A stretch of 9,274 bases of DNA, taken from positions 1 to 9,274 of the forward strand of contig JAISZF010000229.1 of assembly GCA_031269415.1 (NCBI GenBank), given 5' to 3'. The position numbers and the translations under genes were made by a program. Positions 1-6,227 of this stretch are shown here, piece by piece. The notes beneath the pieces were generated by a model. It saw nothing but the letters and a program-made list of their open reading frames with translations. It did no database searches and was not told the origin of the DNA. Source of the stretch: Clostridiales bacterium. GTDB taxonomy: Bacteria; Bacillota; Clostridia; Lachnospirales; WQUN01. Position 1 is the first letter of the stretch; every line of letters begins with the position of its first letter.

Positions 1-1
1 T

Positions 2-55
2 AGTGGCTGGTCGTTACAGCCGAAAGTGGTAGACATGGTTAAGTATATTGCTTAA
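2..55 (+). other. Possible C-terminal tail of an unidentified ORF cut by the window start
   Basis: Frame 2 of the plus strand is open from the first base to a TAA at 53-55 and reads SGWSLQPKVVDMVKYIA. The composition looks protein-like, and the piece lies just beyond the point where the neighbouring AlbA_2 gene loses homology to its family. A transposase or other mobile-element gene would fit a truncating insertion, but 17 residues are too few to name a family. It could equally be chance open frame. Confidence 0.2.
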
Positions 56-87
56 TCAGGTTGAACTTTAAAGAAGAATATAGGGTT

Positions 88-107
88 CCTATGTTTTCCT
101 ATGTTTT
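88..107. repeat. Two perfect tandem copies of CCTATGTTTT
   Basis: CCTATGTTTT occurs at 88-97 and again at 98-107 with no gap. The repeat sits exactly where the minus-strand AlbA_2/ATPase gene stops resembling its family. It encodes the last aberrant residues and supplies the TAG stop at 89-91. It may be a slippage product or the scar of the event that removed the end of that gene. Confidence 0.75.
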
Positions 108-1063
108 TCATAACGGAAACCGCCTGGGCTTTCCACAACAAGTTTGTCACGGAACTGCCGTACAAACACGCTTCCCGCGAGTTGATAATCGCGGTGTGAA
201 ATGGCGTTCAGCAACGCCTCGCGGACGACGCGCTCGTTGAATGTATCAATCGGGAACACAAACAAGCCGTTTTGATAGTGCTGCTTGTCGTTGCGCAAGT
301 TGATAAGCTCCCAGATGCGTTCGTTGTAGTTGAAAAAGCCTTCCGTGAATTCATCGCGCTGCGCGGCGGGTCCAGCCGCTTCCGATGAGCGGTACTCAAA
401 AATCACTTCGGAGCGAGGCAATAATTTCCTCATTGACTTTTTTGTCCCGAACAGTATCAGGGCGGCATATGTGACGCCGTCATCAGTGATTGCGCCGCAA
501 TCGCGTAGCAGTTGCTCCACAGACAGAGTTTCTAAACGTTTGTTGCCGCTGTAAGTCGTCCAGGTTTTGCGGAATACCGATATTGCTTTGTCGTCAAGGT
601 CAGAAAGCGTCGCGCCACCGCAAACATCACCGGAGAAGTCATATCCGTTTTCGGCGTATATACCGCGCCGAATTTCCTCCGGCATAGGTATCAGGCTGTC
701 GCCCTCATACCACCAAGCCACGCCGTCCACTTGTACGGGCAGCCCGATGGGGCGGCTTGCCACAGCAAACACCAGAACCCCCTCTCCTTCGTGTTCGTAT
801 AACTGAAAGTCCACCATCACACGGAGTTTGTCAATCAGCCCCTTGCGGGTGCGCTCCGGCTGGTTGAAGGCCTTGCTCCCAACGACCTGACGCGGGTGTT
901 TATCCGTGATGCCGAACACCAGCTTGCCGCCGCCGCAGTTCGCCAAGGCGCAGCAACAACGAGCCGCCTCGCCGGAATCAAAGCGGGTTTTCGCTTCTTT
1001 AAATTGATACTGCTCGTCTTCTTTGGCGTTTAGCAGTTCCTCTATCGTTTCGACTTTATGCAT
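89..1063 (-). CDS. AlbA_2/Schlafen-like domain ATP-binding protein (COG2865 type), C-terminally truncated
   Basis: The 324-residue product belongs to the family usually annotated as ATP-binding protein or predicted transcriptional regulator with an AlbA_2 DNA-binding domain. The N-terminal AlbA_2 part shows QFKEAKTRFD near residues 20-29 and ALANCGGGKLVFGI near 39-52. A GHKL-type ATPase begins near residue 275, with the N-box EALLNAISHRDY. Family members are usually about 450-500 residues long. Here homology ends at ESPGGF, followed by the unrelated tail RYEKHRKT encoded by a tandem repeat, so the ATP-lid and G-boxes are missing. It is probably non-functional as an ATPase, although the DNA-binding half is intact. 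ATG 1063 is chosen over GTG 1069 because AGGGGA lies 7 nt upstream of the ATG and only 1 nt from the GTG. The gene begins 11 nt after the pglX stop on the same strand, suggesting it was the next gene of a BREX operon. Confidence 0.75.
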   Translation of the reverse strand: MHKVETIEELLNAKEDEQYQFKEAKTRFDSGEAARCCCALANCGGGKLVFGITDKHPRQVVGSKAFNQPERTRKGLIDKLRVMVDFQLYEHEGEGVLVFAVASRPIGLPVQVDGVAWWYEGDSLIPMPEEIRRGIYAENGYDFSGDVCGGATLSDLDDKAISVFRKTWTTYSGNKRLETLSVEQLLRDCGAITDDGVTYAALILFGTKKSMRKLLPRSEVIFEYRSSEAAGPAAQRDEFTEGFFNYNERIWELINLRNDKQHYQNGLFVFPIDTFNERVVREALLNAISHRDYQLAGSVFVRQFRDKLVVESPGGFRYEKHRKT

Positions 1064-1074
1064 TCGCACATCCC

Positions 1075-1774
1075 CTATATCTTCGCTAAGACATCGACGA
1101 AAATATCATAGTTGTGTTTCACGCCGTCGTCAAGATCGATAGCGATATTCATATCAGCGAGGTGATGAACCTTTTCCTCGTAGGCGGCGATTTCCCGCGC
1201 CTGTGGCGGAATTCAGCGTGTCGGCGGTGTGTTTTAGCTGTGTGCGGTAACGCTCCTGCTGCTCGTGGACGTAATCCGTCCGCAGTTTCGCTAGCAGGTC
1301 GGTGCTGTAGCGGTGCATATAGACGAGTGCCTTGAAGCCGTTTTTTTTGCCGCTGTCGAACAGCCAGTAAATTGGGCGTTTCTGATATATTTTCAGGTGG
1401 TCTTTGTAGAAGTCGTTCAGGAAATACTTGCGTATGACCTCGCGAGGCGTACCGTTACCGCCGAGCGCGTCCGCTATATAGCGCAGGTTTTCCTCCAACG
1501 TGTCCGCGCTGTAGACCGTTTTGACAAACTCCACGAACTATTTCCAGTTGGATTTCAATTCGCTGTTTGGATGGCTCTCAATCCACAACCGCCCCAGCGA
1601 ATTTTCGACCATATACCGAACAATCCAGTCCGGCGTGAAAAGCTGGGTAGTAGCGGGTATATTTTCCTTGCTGATTTTGATGTTCTTCTTCAGACCGTCG
1701 AATACGGCCTGCTTTGGTTCGGTATTGTAATACTGATACAACCAGCCGATTATCTGAACGCCGTCGCGCCAAGT
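1075..1774 (-). pseudogene. pglX: Remnant of BREX-1 adenine methyltransferase pglX
   Basis: PglX (about 1,150-1,225 residues) is the site-specific adenine methyltransferase of type 1 BREX phage-defence systems. Reading from about 1774, the frame gives GWLYQYYNTEPKQAVFDGLK and LFTPDWIVRYMVENSLG, hallmarks of the region just before the SAM-binding motif. At 1538-1540 an in-frame TAG follows NSELKSNWK. The frame then continues directly with FVEFVKTVYSADTLEENL and RPIYWLFDSGKKNGFKALVY, which belong near the PglX C-terminus, so several hundred residues including the catalytic core are gone. Near 1195-1204 the frame shifts. The true C-terminus continues in another frame as REIAAYEEKVHHLADMNIAI and ends DVFVAKI-like (exactly VDVLAKI) at the TAG 1075-1077. 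The first few hundred residues are also missing. The assignment is by recalled family motifs and is firm. No methyltransferase activity is possible. Confidence 0.88.
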
Positions 1775-1787
1775 GTTCCCCGTAAAG

Positions 1788-1886
1788 AGGCTGGCCTCGC
1801 GCGAGGAAGTGAATGCCTACCTTGACGGTATCCGTAAGAAGCTGTACGGTGTGCTTCAACATAACGACGGCGTTCAGATTAACTAA
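1788..1886 (+). pseudogene. C-terminal fragment resembling BREX P-loop protein BrxC
   Basis: A plus-strand frame reads RLASREEVNAYLDG followed by IRKKLYGVLQHNDGVQIN and stops at TAA 1884-1886. This helix plus short basic-acidic tail resembles the last about 30 residues of BrxC/PglY-type ATPases, which lie immediately upstream of pglX in type 1 BREX operons. No start codon or ribosome site precedes it, and the frame is closed at 1755-1757. It converges on the pglX remnant although intact loci carry the two genes in the same direction, so an inversion or a second deletion is implied. The alternative is the tail of some other gene; 33 residues limit certainty. Confidence 0.45.
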
Positions 1887-1912
1887 GCGAAGTGAAACCA
1901 CGGTAATAGTAC

Positions 1913-1965
1913 AAACCGCCCCACGCATATACTGTGTTACAGTCTAAGCGGATGGGGCGGTTTTT
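1913..1965 (+). terminator. Strong hairpin with T-run, ending at the ylmC-like start codon
   Basis: AAACCGCCCCA (1913-1923) pairs perfectly with TGGGGCGGTTT (1953-1963), giving an 11-bp stem followed by TTTTT (1961-1965). Inside the loop, CGC/GCG (1924-1926, 1948-1950) and ACTGT/ACAGT (1931-1935, 1939-1943) can extend the structure. It fits a rho-independent terminator for plus-strand transcripts from the left. The 3' arm also contains GGGGCGG, the only ribosome-site-like sequence ahead of the GTG at 1966, so the hairpin could also act as an attenuator or hide the ribosome site. Confidence 0.75.
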
Positions 1966-2229
1966 GTGGTCAGAATATATGATTTAAAACAGAAAGAAGT
2001 CATTAACATAAAGGACGGCTGCCGTTTTGGGTTCATCTGCGATATTGAGATAGACGAACACTGCGGCACGGTCATCAGTATAATAGTGCCCGGACCCGGC
2101 AGGGTGTTCGGCATGTTCGGGCGCGATCAGGAATACAAGATCCCCTGGGAAAACGTCTGTCAGTTCGGCGACGATATCATTTTAGTCGACGTGGACACCC
2201 GGCGCGTGCTTCGGGAATGCGACGACTGA
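1966..2229 (+). CDS. YlmC/YmxH family PRC-barrel sporulation-associated protein
   Basis: The 87-residue product is a single PRC-barrel domain of the small YlmC/YmxH family of spore-forming Bacillota (usually about 80-90 residues). Family features include a start with a short strand and DLKQKEVINIKDG, then IDEHCGTVISIIVPGPG, GMFGRDQEYKIPWENV and GDDIILVD. The role of the family is unclear; it is associated with sporulation by regulation rather than a known reaction. GTG 1966 is the only sensible start, because it matches the usual first residues and the frame is closed at 1945-1947. The ribosome site would be GGGGCGG, buried in the hairpin arm upstream. The stop (2227-2229) directly abuts the stop of the convergent RDD gene, leaving no room for a terminator between them. 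Confidence 0.85.
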   Translation: MVRIYDLKQKEVINIKDGCRFGFICDIEIDEHCGTVISIIVPGPGRVFGMFGRDQEYKIPWENVCQFGDDIILVDVDTRRVLRECDD

Positions 2230-2955
2230 TTAACGCCGGTTCGCCCGCGCCAACTGGCTCAATAATTCATCGGTGATCAGATATTCCTGTGTATCGAATT
2301 TATGGGCAAAATATCGGGCTAGGCGCTGGCGCAGATGAAATCCCCCGTCTAAAAATTCGCGTCCGCGCTCCAGAAATTCCAGCAGCAGATAATATTCATC
2401 ATCGCTCAAACGCGGGTTTTGATATTTATCCGTACTGTATTCAAAATCACTGTTCGGGTGTATAATATTCACGTTAGGGTTTTCTGCGACGACGACGGTG
2501 GAAGCGGCCATATCCCCGACACGCTTGTGCTGCTTATTAAAGAGTACGCAGATAACGCCGGCCCCGGTGATATCGACAAAGTACCGCAGGATATTGCGTA
2601 CTATGCTGTGGCCGAGTGTTATCGGCTGGCCGTTATTGCGTATAACGCGCAGTTTGAAGACTTTCTTGCCCGGCGTCTGGCCGTTCATGCTGAATTCAAA
2701 GGCGATGTAATATCCTAAGTATATAACAAAAAAGCTGATAATCAACAGCGCCGGGCCTATGCCATGGATATCCAGATCATCCATACGGTATAGATTCAGG
2801 CGCATTATGCCGAATAGAATAGCCGCGCTCACCGCCGCGAACGACACAAGCTGAATCATCGTGTCTATAAAAGCCGCCGCGAGGCGCGAACCCAGCCCGG
2901 CCAGCCTGTATTCTATCTCGATGTTCTCCGGTGTGACAATTGTAATATAGTCCAT
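2230..2955 (-). CDS. RDD family membrane protein
   Basis: The 241-residue product has the RDD layout. A soluble start (DYITIVTPENIEIEYRLAG) is followed by a first membrane helix near 23-52 carrying R and ID (SRLAAAFIDTMI). A second helix lies near 66-88, then the signature loop GQTPGKKVFKLRVI, a further hydrophobic segment, and HKRVGDMAASTVVV. The last about 60 residues form a charged cytoplasmic tail (SDDEYYLLLEFLERGREFL). RDD proteins have no settled function; some are linked to ion exchange. ATG 2955 is chosen over an upstream in-frame start at 3003 because AGGAG lies 5 nt upstream and the family start matches. The upstream start would also overlap the divergent SpoIIM gene. It is probably the last gene of the minus-strand MoxR cluster. 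Confidence 0.88.
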   Translation of the reverse strand: MDYITIVTPENIEIEYRLAGLGSRLAAAFIDTMIQLVSFAAVSAAILFGIMRLNLYRMDDLDIHGIGPALLIISFFVIYLGYYIAFEFSMNGQTPGKKVFKLRVIRNNGQPITLGHSIVRNILRYFVDITGAGVICVLFNKQHKRVGDMAASTVVVAENPNVNIIHPNSDFEYSTDKYQNPRLSDDEYYLLLEFLERGREFLDGGFHLRQRLARYFAHKFDTQEYLITDELLSQLARANRR

Positions 2956-2983
2956 AACAACTCCTAAATATGAGGGACAGATA
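2956..2983. promoter_or_regulatory. 28-bp divergent gap filled by two ribosome-binding sites
   Basis: The RDD gene (minus) uses CTCCT at 2961-2965 (AGGAG on its own strand). The SpoIIM gene (plus) uses GAGGGA at 2972-2977, 6 nt before ATG 2984. Nothing else fits in the gap, so any promoter for either gene must lie inside the other gene or farther upstream. Confidence 0.7.
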
Positions 2984-3925
2984 ATGACAGAGGATAAATT
3001 CATTTTAAAAAACGAAGCGCGTTGGAAGCAATTAGAAGCTTATAACGCCCTTTTAGCTAAAAAGAGCGTCAAAACACTGGAACTCGGCCAGATTAACGAA
3101 TTCGCCGAATTATTCAGGGCAGTCAGCCTGCATCTGGCGTACGCCAAAACGCATTTTCCCAACGGAAGGTCGGTTTCATACCTCAATCAGTTGGCGGGCA
3201 TCGCGCATCAGCATTTCTACCTGCGGGAGAAGGGCGGGTTTGCCTCCGTAATCTGGTATATACGTAAGGGGTTCGGACGGGCCTTACGCGCCAAGCGGGC
3301 TTACGTCGCTTTCTCGTTCGCGCTGTTTATGGCCGGCGTTCTGATCAGCCTGGCAATGATCCTCGTGGATCGCGAATACGCGAGCCTGTTTCTGCCCGAG
3401 AACTTTATTCAGGCCGCGTCTCAGGAAAATTCAGCGGCTGGCGAAACGAACTACTCGTTTCTCAGCGCTTACATTATGACCAATAATATAAACGTGTCGC
3501 TGTTAGCGTTTGCGGGCGGCGTAGTCGCGGGTTTGGGGACCGTGTATATCCTGTTTTTCAACGGCGTTATCTTGGGCGGGCTGTCTAGTCTCTCAGCGGT
3601 AAACGGCTCCGATATGCTCAATTTTTTCTCGCTGATCCTGCCGCACGGCTTCATTGAGCTGACCGCGATCTTCATCAGCGGCGCGTGCGGCCTGATGATT
3701 GGACAAGCGATTTTAACGCCCGGCGATTTGAGGAGGAGAGACTCGTTTATAAGAGGAGCGAAAGAAGCCGCGTATCTTGTGCCCGGCGTCACTCTGATGC
3801 TTGTGATCGCGGGGCTTATCGAGGGCTTCTTTACGCCTCTGCAGATTTTGCCATGGGTAAAATTAGCCTTTTCGTTCGCGACCCTGATCCTCATGTTTCT
3901 GGGTTACCGCCTGGCCATTAAATAG
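2984..3925 (+). CDS. SpoIIM (stage II sporulation protein M, DUF95) family membrane protein
   Basis: The 313-residue product has about 105 cytoplasmic residues, then membrane segments near 106-128, 169-200, 211-241, 265-286 and 290-311. The family signature PHGFIELTAIFI is at 220-231, preceded by FFNGVILGG at 191-199. Classical SpoIIM, about 200 residues, works with SpoIID and SpoIIP in peptidoglycan remodelling during engulfment. The longer form seen here is the version found beside moxR/DUF58/RDD genes, also in non-sporulating actinobacteria, so a role in the MoxR system is more likely than engulfment. It is the only plus-strand gene inside the minus-strand cluster: its start is 28 bp from the RDD start and its last 22 nt overlap the end of the DUF58 gene. 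GAGGGA precedes ATG 2984 at 6 nt. Confidence 0.9.
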   Translation: MTEDKFILKNEARWKQLEAYNALLAKKSVKTLELGQINEFAELFRAVSLHLAYAKTHFPNGRSVSYLNQLAGIAHQHFYLREKGGFASVIWYIRKGFGRALRAKRAYVAFSFALFMAGVLISLAMILVDREYASLFLPENFIQAASQENSAAGETNYSFLSAYIMTNNINVSLLAFAGGVVAGLGTVYILFFNGVILGGLSSLSAVNGSDMLNFFSLILPHGFIELTAIFISGACGLMIGQAILTPGDLRRRDSFIRGAKEAAYLVPGVTLMLVIAGLIEGFFTPLQILPWVKLAFSFATLILMFLGYRLAIK

Positions 3926-5217
3926 CTGTTTACCGCGGTTAACGCGAAGTCCTCGGCAGGGCTTTCCAAGCAGGCTACGCCGCGGGCGTTTAAATTCTTA
4001 ATCATGGCCTTGCGCTTTTCCAGGAATTCGATTGCCACGGCGCGTTGATACGCCGTCTGTTTATCATGATCGCCGTTTTCGGCGGCCATACGGTTCAGGC
4101 TGTCGTTTTCCATTAAAACAATAAACGGGGTATGACGCTTCTTGATCATCTGTATGTTGGCCGCCAATTCCTCGGCCTGCTCCGGCGTTTCAAAATCAGT
4201 AAATAAAAAGACCAGCCCCTGCCTTTTCTGCCGGTTGATCAATTCCATAAAAGCGCCTTCGTAATCGGAGGCGCTTTTTGTGTCCTGTATATGATACAGC
4301 GCTTCCATGAGCCGGTTTCGGTGAGTGTCTCCCTTGCCTGGCAATATGCACGCGTGTACGCTGGTGTCGAATACCATCAGTCCGCTGTTGTCGCCCTGCT
4401 GATTTACGATATCCGAAAGGATCAGCGCCGCGTTTATCGCGTAATCCAGTTTCTTATAGCCCTTCACGCTGTAACTCATTGGCCGCCCGGCGTCGATCAA
4501 CGTGAATATGGGTTGATTCTTTTCAATCTGATATTGATTGACGATGATTTTATTTTCTCTGGCCGTAGCCATCCAGTTGATCCTACGGAAATCATCGCCT
4601 TCTATATACTCACGCAGGCTCTCGAATTCAGTTCCCAGACCGCGCAGGCGCAGAGTACGCTCGCCCGCGGGCAACAGGCGCTTGTTCCGCGTTATCAGCC
4701 TGTAACGGCTCAAATCCCGCAGATTGGGGTATACCTTATACTCCCTCGGCAGATCACGCTCGAAATACAGCCTGCAGAACCCCATCACGCTGTAAACATA
4801 TCCATAAACCTTCGGGAAGATAAACGCCCCGCGTTTGGCGGGCCGGATTGTATAGCGCAGCACAGCTTCGATATCCGGTTTTACAATCCCTTTCAAGTCG
4901 GACGCTTCTATGATTGTAAAATGCCTGTCGGGTATGCTGTCCTTTAAACAGAGCTTCAGGATTCTCGCGGAATTGTTTCTGACATAAAAGATTATCTCAT
5001 TATCAGCCTTGAAGTACAATTTATCGTCCGCGACAGTTCGGATTTCTATCTGACTCCCCGACGATTTCAGCGATACAATAAAGTCCAGCGTCAGCAGACC
5101 GAAGATTATCGCGTTAAACGTGATAAAGACAAAGACGGGCGCTATGGTGAAAACCGATAGGACGAGCAGCGGCAGGCCGAACGCGGCCAATATAATAAAA
5201 CGCCGGGTAACGCTCAT
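3904..5217 (-). CDS. DUF58 domain (vWA-like) membrane-anchored protein
   Basis: The 437-residue product begins with two membrane helices (about 6-30 and 31-50), followed by an extracytoplasmic-type beta-rich region (about 55-165). The DUF58 core FESLREYIEGDDFRRINW is at 198-215, with MATAREN after it. A von Willebrand A-like fold follows (FTLIDAGRPMS at 238-248, LMVFDTS at 280-286, LVFLFTDFE at 335-343). The metal-site motif DxSxS is degenerate here (D242-A-G-R-P). DUF58 proteins are regular partners of MoxR ATPases, which are thought to act on vWA proteins as chaperones. Its ATG shares one base with the moxR stop (TGATG), so translation is probably coupled, with AAGGTG inside moxR as ribosome site. 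The 3' end overlaps the SpoIIM gene by 22 nt. Confidence 0.92.
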   Translation of the reverse strand: MSVTRRFIILAAFGLPLLVLSVFTIAPVFVFITFNAIIFGLLTLDFIVSLKSSGSQIEIRTVADDKLYFKADNEIIFYVRNNSARILKLCLKDSIPDRHFTIIEASDLKGIVKPDIEAVLRYTIRPAKRGAFIFPKVYGYVYSVMGFCRLYFERDLPREYKVYPNLRDLSRYRLITRNKRLLPAGERTLRLRGLGTEFESLREYIEGDDFRRINWMATARENKIIVNQYQIEKNQPIFTLIDAGRPMSYSVKGYKKLDYAINAALILSDIVNQQGDNSGLMVFDTSVHACILPGKGDTHRNRLMEALYHIQDTKSASDYEGAFMELINRQKRQGLVFLFTDFETPEQAEELAANIQMIKKRHTPFIVLMENDSLNRMAAENGDHDKQTAYQRAVAIEFLEKRKAMIKNLNARGVACLESPAEDFALTAVNSYLMARR

Positions 5218-6158
5218 CAGCGGGGCACCTTAACCTGCGAGAGGATGTTTTCAATTATCGCGTCGGGCTTAACCCCGTCGATTTCCGCCTCGGGCCGCAA
5301 AATTACGCGGTGGCGCAGCACGGGGTGAGCTAATTCGCGCACGTCATCCGGAATTATATAGTCGCGGCCGTTCATAGCCGCGTACGACTTGGCGCAGAGC
5401 AGCAGGGACACGGAACCTCGGGGGCTGACGCCTATGGCGACGGCGGTGACGCGCCGCGTGGTTTCTATGATACTGACAATATAATTATATATGCTGTCAT
5501 CCACGCGCACCTCGGCGATCTCCGCGCGGCTCGCCAGTAAATCCCGCGCGGCGCAGACCGGTTCAGCCTGATAATTAATGGTTCCGTCATTGTACATGCG
5601 TATGATCTCTTTTTCTGCCGCGACGCCGGGGTAGGTGAGGGGAAGCTTCATCATGAACCTGTCCGTAAGGGCTTCCGGCAATGGATAAGTGCCTTCATAC
5701 TCAATGGGGTTTTGCGTGGCGAATACCATGAAGGGTTCAGCCAAATGAATGGTATTGCCATCCAAGGTTATGGAACGCTCTTCCATTACCTCAAGCAGAG
5801 CGGACTGCGTTTTGGGCGGCGTTCTGTTTATCTCGTCAGCCAGAAAGAGATTTGTGAACAGAGGACCCTTTCGCAGTTCAAATTCCGCGTTCTTGACATT
5901 AAAAACCCTTGTGCCTAAGATGTCGGACGGCATTAAATCAGACGTAAACTGCACGCGCTTGTGATCTACCGCCAGCGTCTTTGCCAGCGTCTTAACCCAA
6001 AGGGTTTTTGCAAGGCCGGGCACGCCCTCTATTAATACATGTCCGCCGCTCAGCATGGCGCAGAGCGCCATGTCCGTCATATATTCCTGGTTGATTACAA
6101 CCTTTCCTATCTCGCTTTTAATACGTTGAATCACTGACTGTGTGAAGCCTGACGGCAT
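5217..6158 (-). CDS. MoxR family AAA+ ATPase
   Basis: The 313-residue product has the usual length and motifs of the MoxR family. Walker A GVPGLAKT is at 45-52, Walker B LFLADE at 104-109 with NRTPPKTQSALLEVMEE after it, sensor 1 ATQN at 147-150, PLPEALTDRF with the arginine finger R167, and sensor 2 SPRGS at 245-249. The C-terminal lid contains DYIIPDDVRELAHPVLRHR. MoxR ATPases form hexamers and are thought to remodel or insert metal into vWA-domain partners, here the overlapping DUF58 protein. All catalytic residues are present. The start ATG has AAGGAG 7 nt upstream. It is preceded by the only real gap (69 bp) in the minus-strand cluster. Confidence 0.95.
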   Translation of the reverse strand: MPSGFTQSVIQRIKSEIGKVVINQEYMTDMALCAMLSGGHVLIEGVPGLAKTLWVKTLAKTLAVDHKRVQFTSDLMPSDILGTRVFNVKNAEFELRKGPLFTNLFLADEINRTPPKTQSALLEVMEERSITLDGNTIHLAEPFMVFATQNPIEYEGTYPLPEALTDRFMMKLPLTYPGVAAEKEIIRMYNDGTINYQAEPVCAARDLLASRAEIAEVRVDDSIYNYIVSIIETTRRVTAVAIGVSPRGSVSLLLCAKSYAAMNGRDYIIPDDVRELAHPVLRHRVILRPEAEIDGVKPDAIIENILSQVKVPR

Positions 6159-6227
6159 TTTTGTCTCCTTGCATAATGTATTTAGGTTTTTAAGGAACCT
6201 ATAAACCTTCAGTAAGGCTACTGGCGT
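6159..6227 (-). other. 69-bp gap before moxR with short AGGTT/AACCT inverted repeats
   Basis: On the minus strand this gap contains CCTT-ACTG-AAGG, then AGGTT and AACCT blocks that can pair in several short alternative stems, and then the moxR ribosome site AAGGAG. No convincing -35/-10 pair and no stem followed by a T-run was found. It may be weakly regulatory, or the leftover of the shortened DUF4350 3' end. Confidence 0.35.

Noticed and set aside
1538..1540. TAG in pglX as a recoded or read-through stop
   Set aside because: It lies exactly at a large deletion junction and a frameshift follows downstream, so simple decay is the better explanation.
1313..1825. A 170-codon plus-strand open frame opposite the pglX remnant
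   Set aside because: It is antisense to sequence with clear PglX motifs in the other strand, has no ribosome site, and its residues resemble no family.
1926..1935. Sporulation sigma-factor -10-like CATATACT ahead of ylmC
   Set aside because: It matches six of eight consensus positions but no -35 partner was found at proper spacing, and it lies inside the hairpin loop.
1924..1952. Possible small mobile element (MITE) with the terminator arms as inverted ends
   Set aside because: The element would be only about 50 bp with no flanking target duplication; a terminator with a T-run explains it better.
3469..3894. A 141-codon minus-strand open frame inside the SpoIIM gene
   Set aside because: The plus strand carries the full SpoIIM signature and membrane helices; the shadow has no start signals.
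4291..4947. A 218-codon plus-strand open frame inside the DUF58 gene
   Set aside because: The minus strand here encodes the intact DUF58 core; the opposite frame is a by-product of GC-rich codons.
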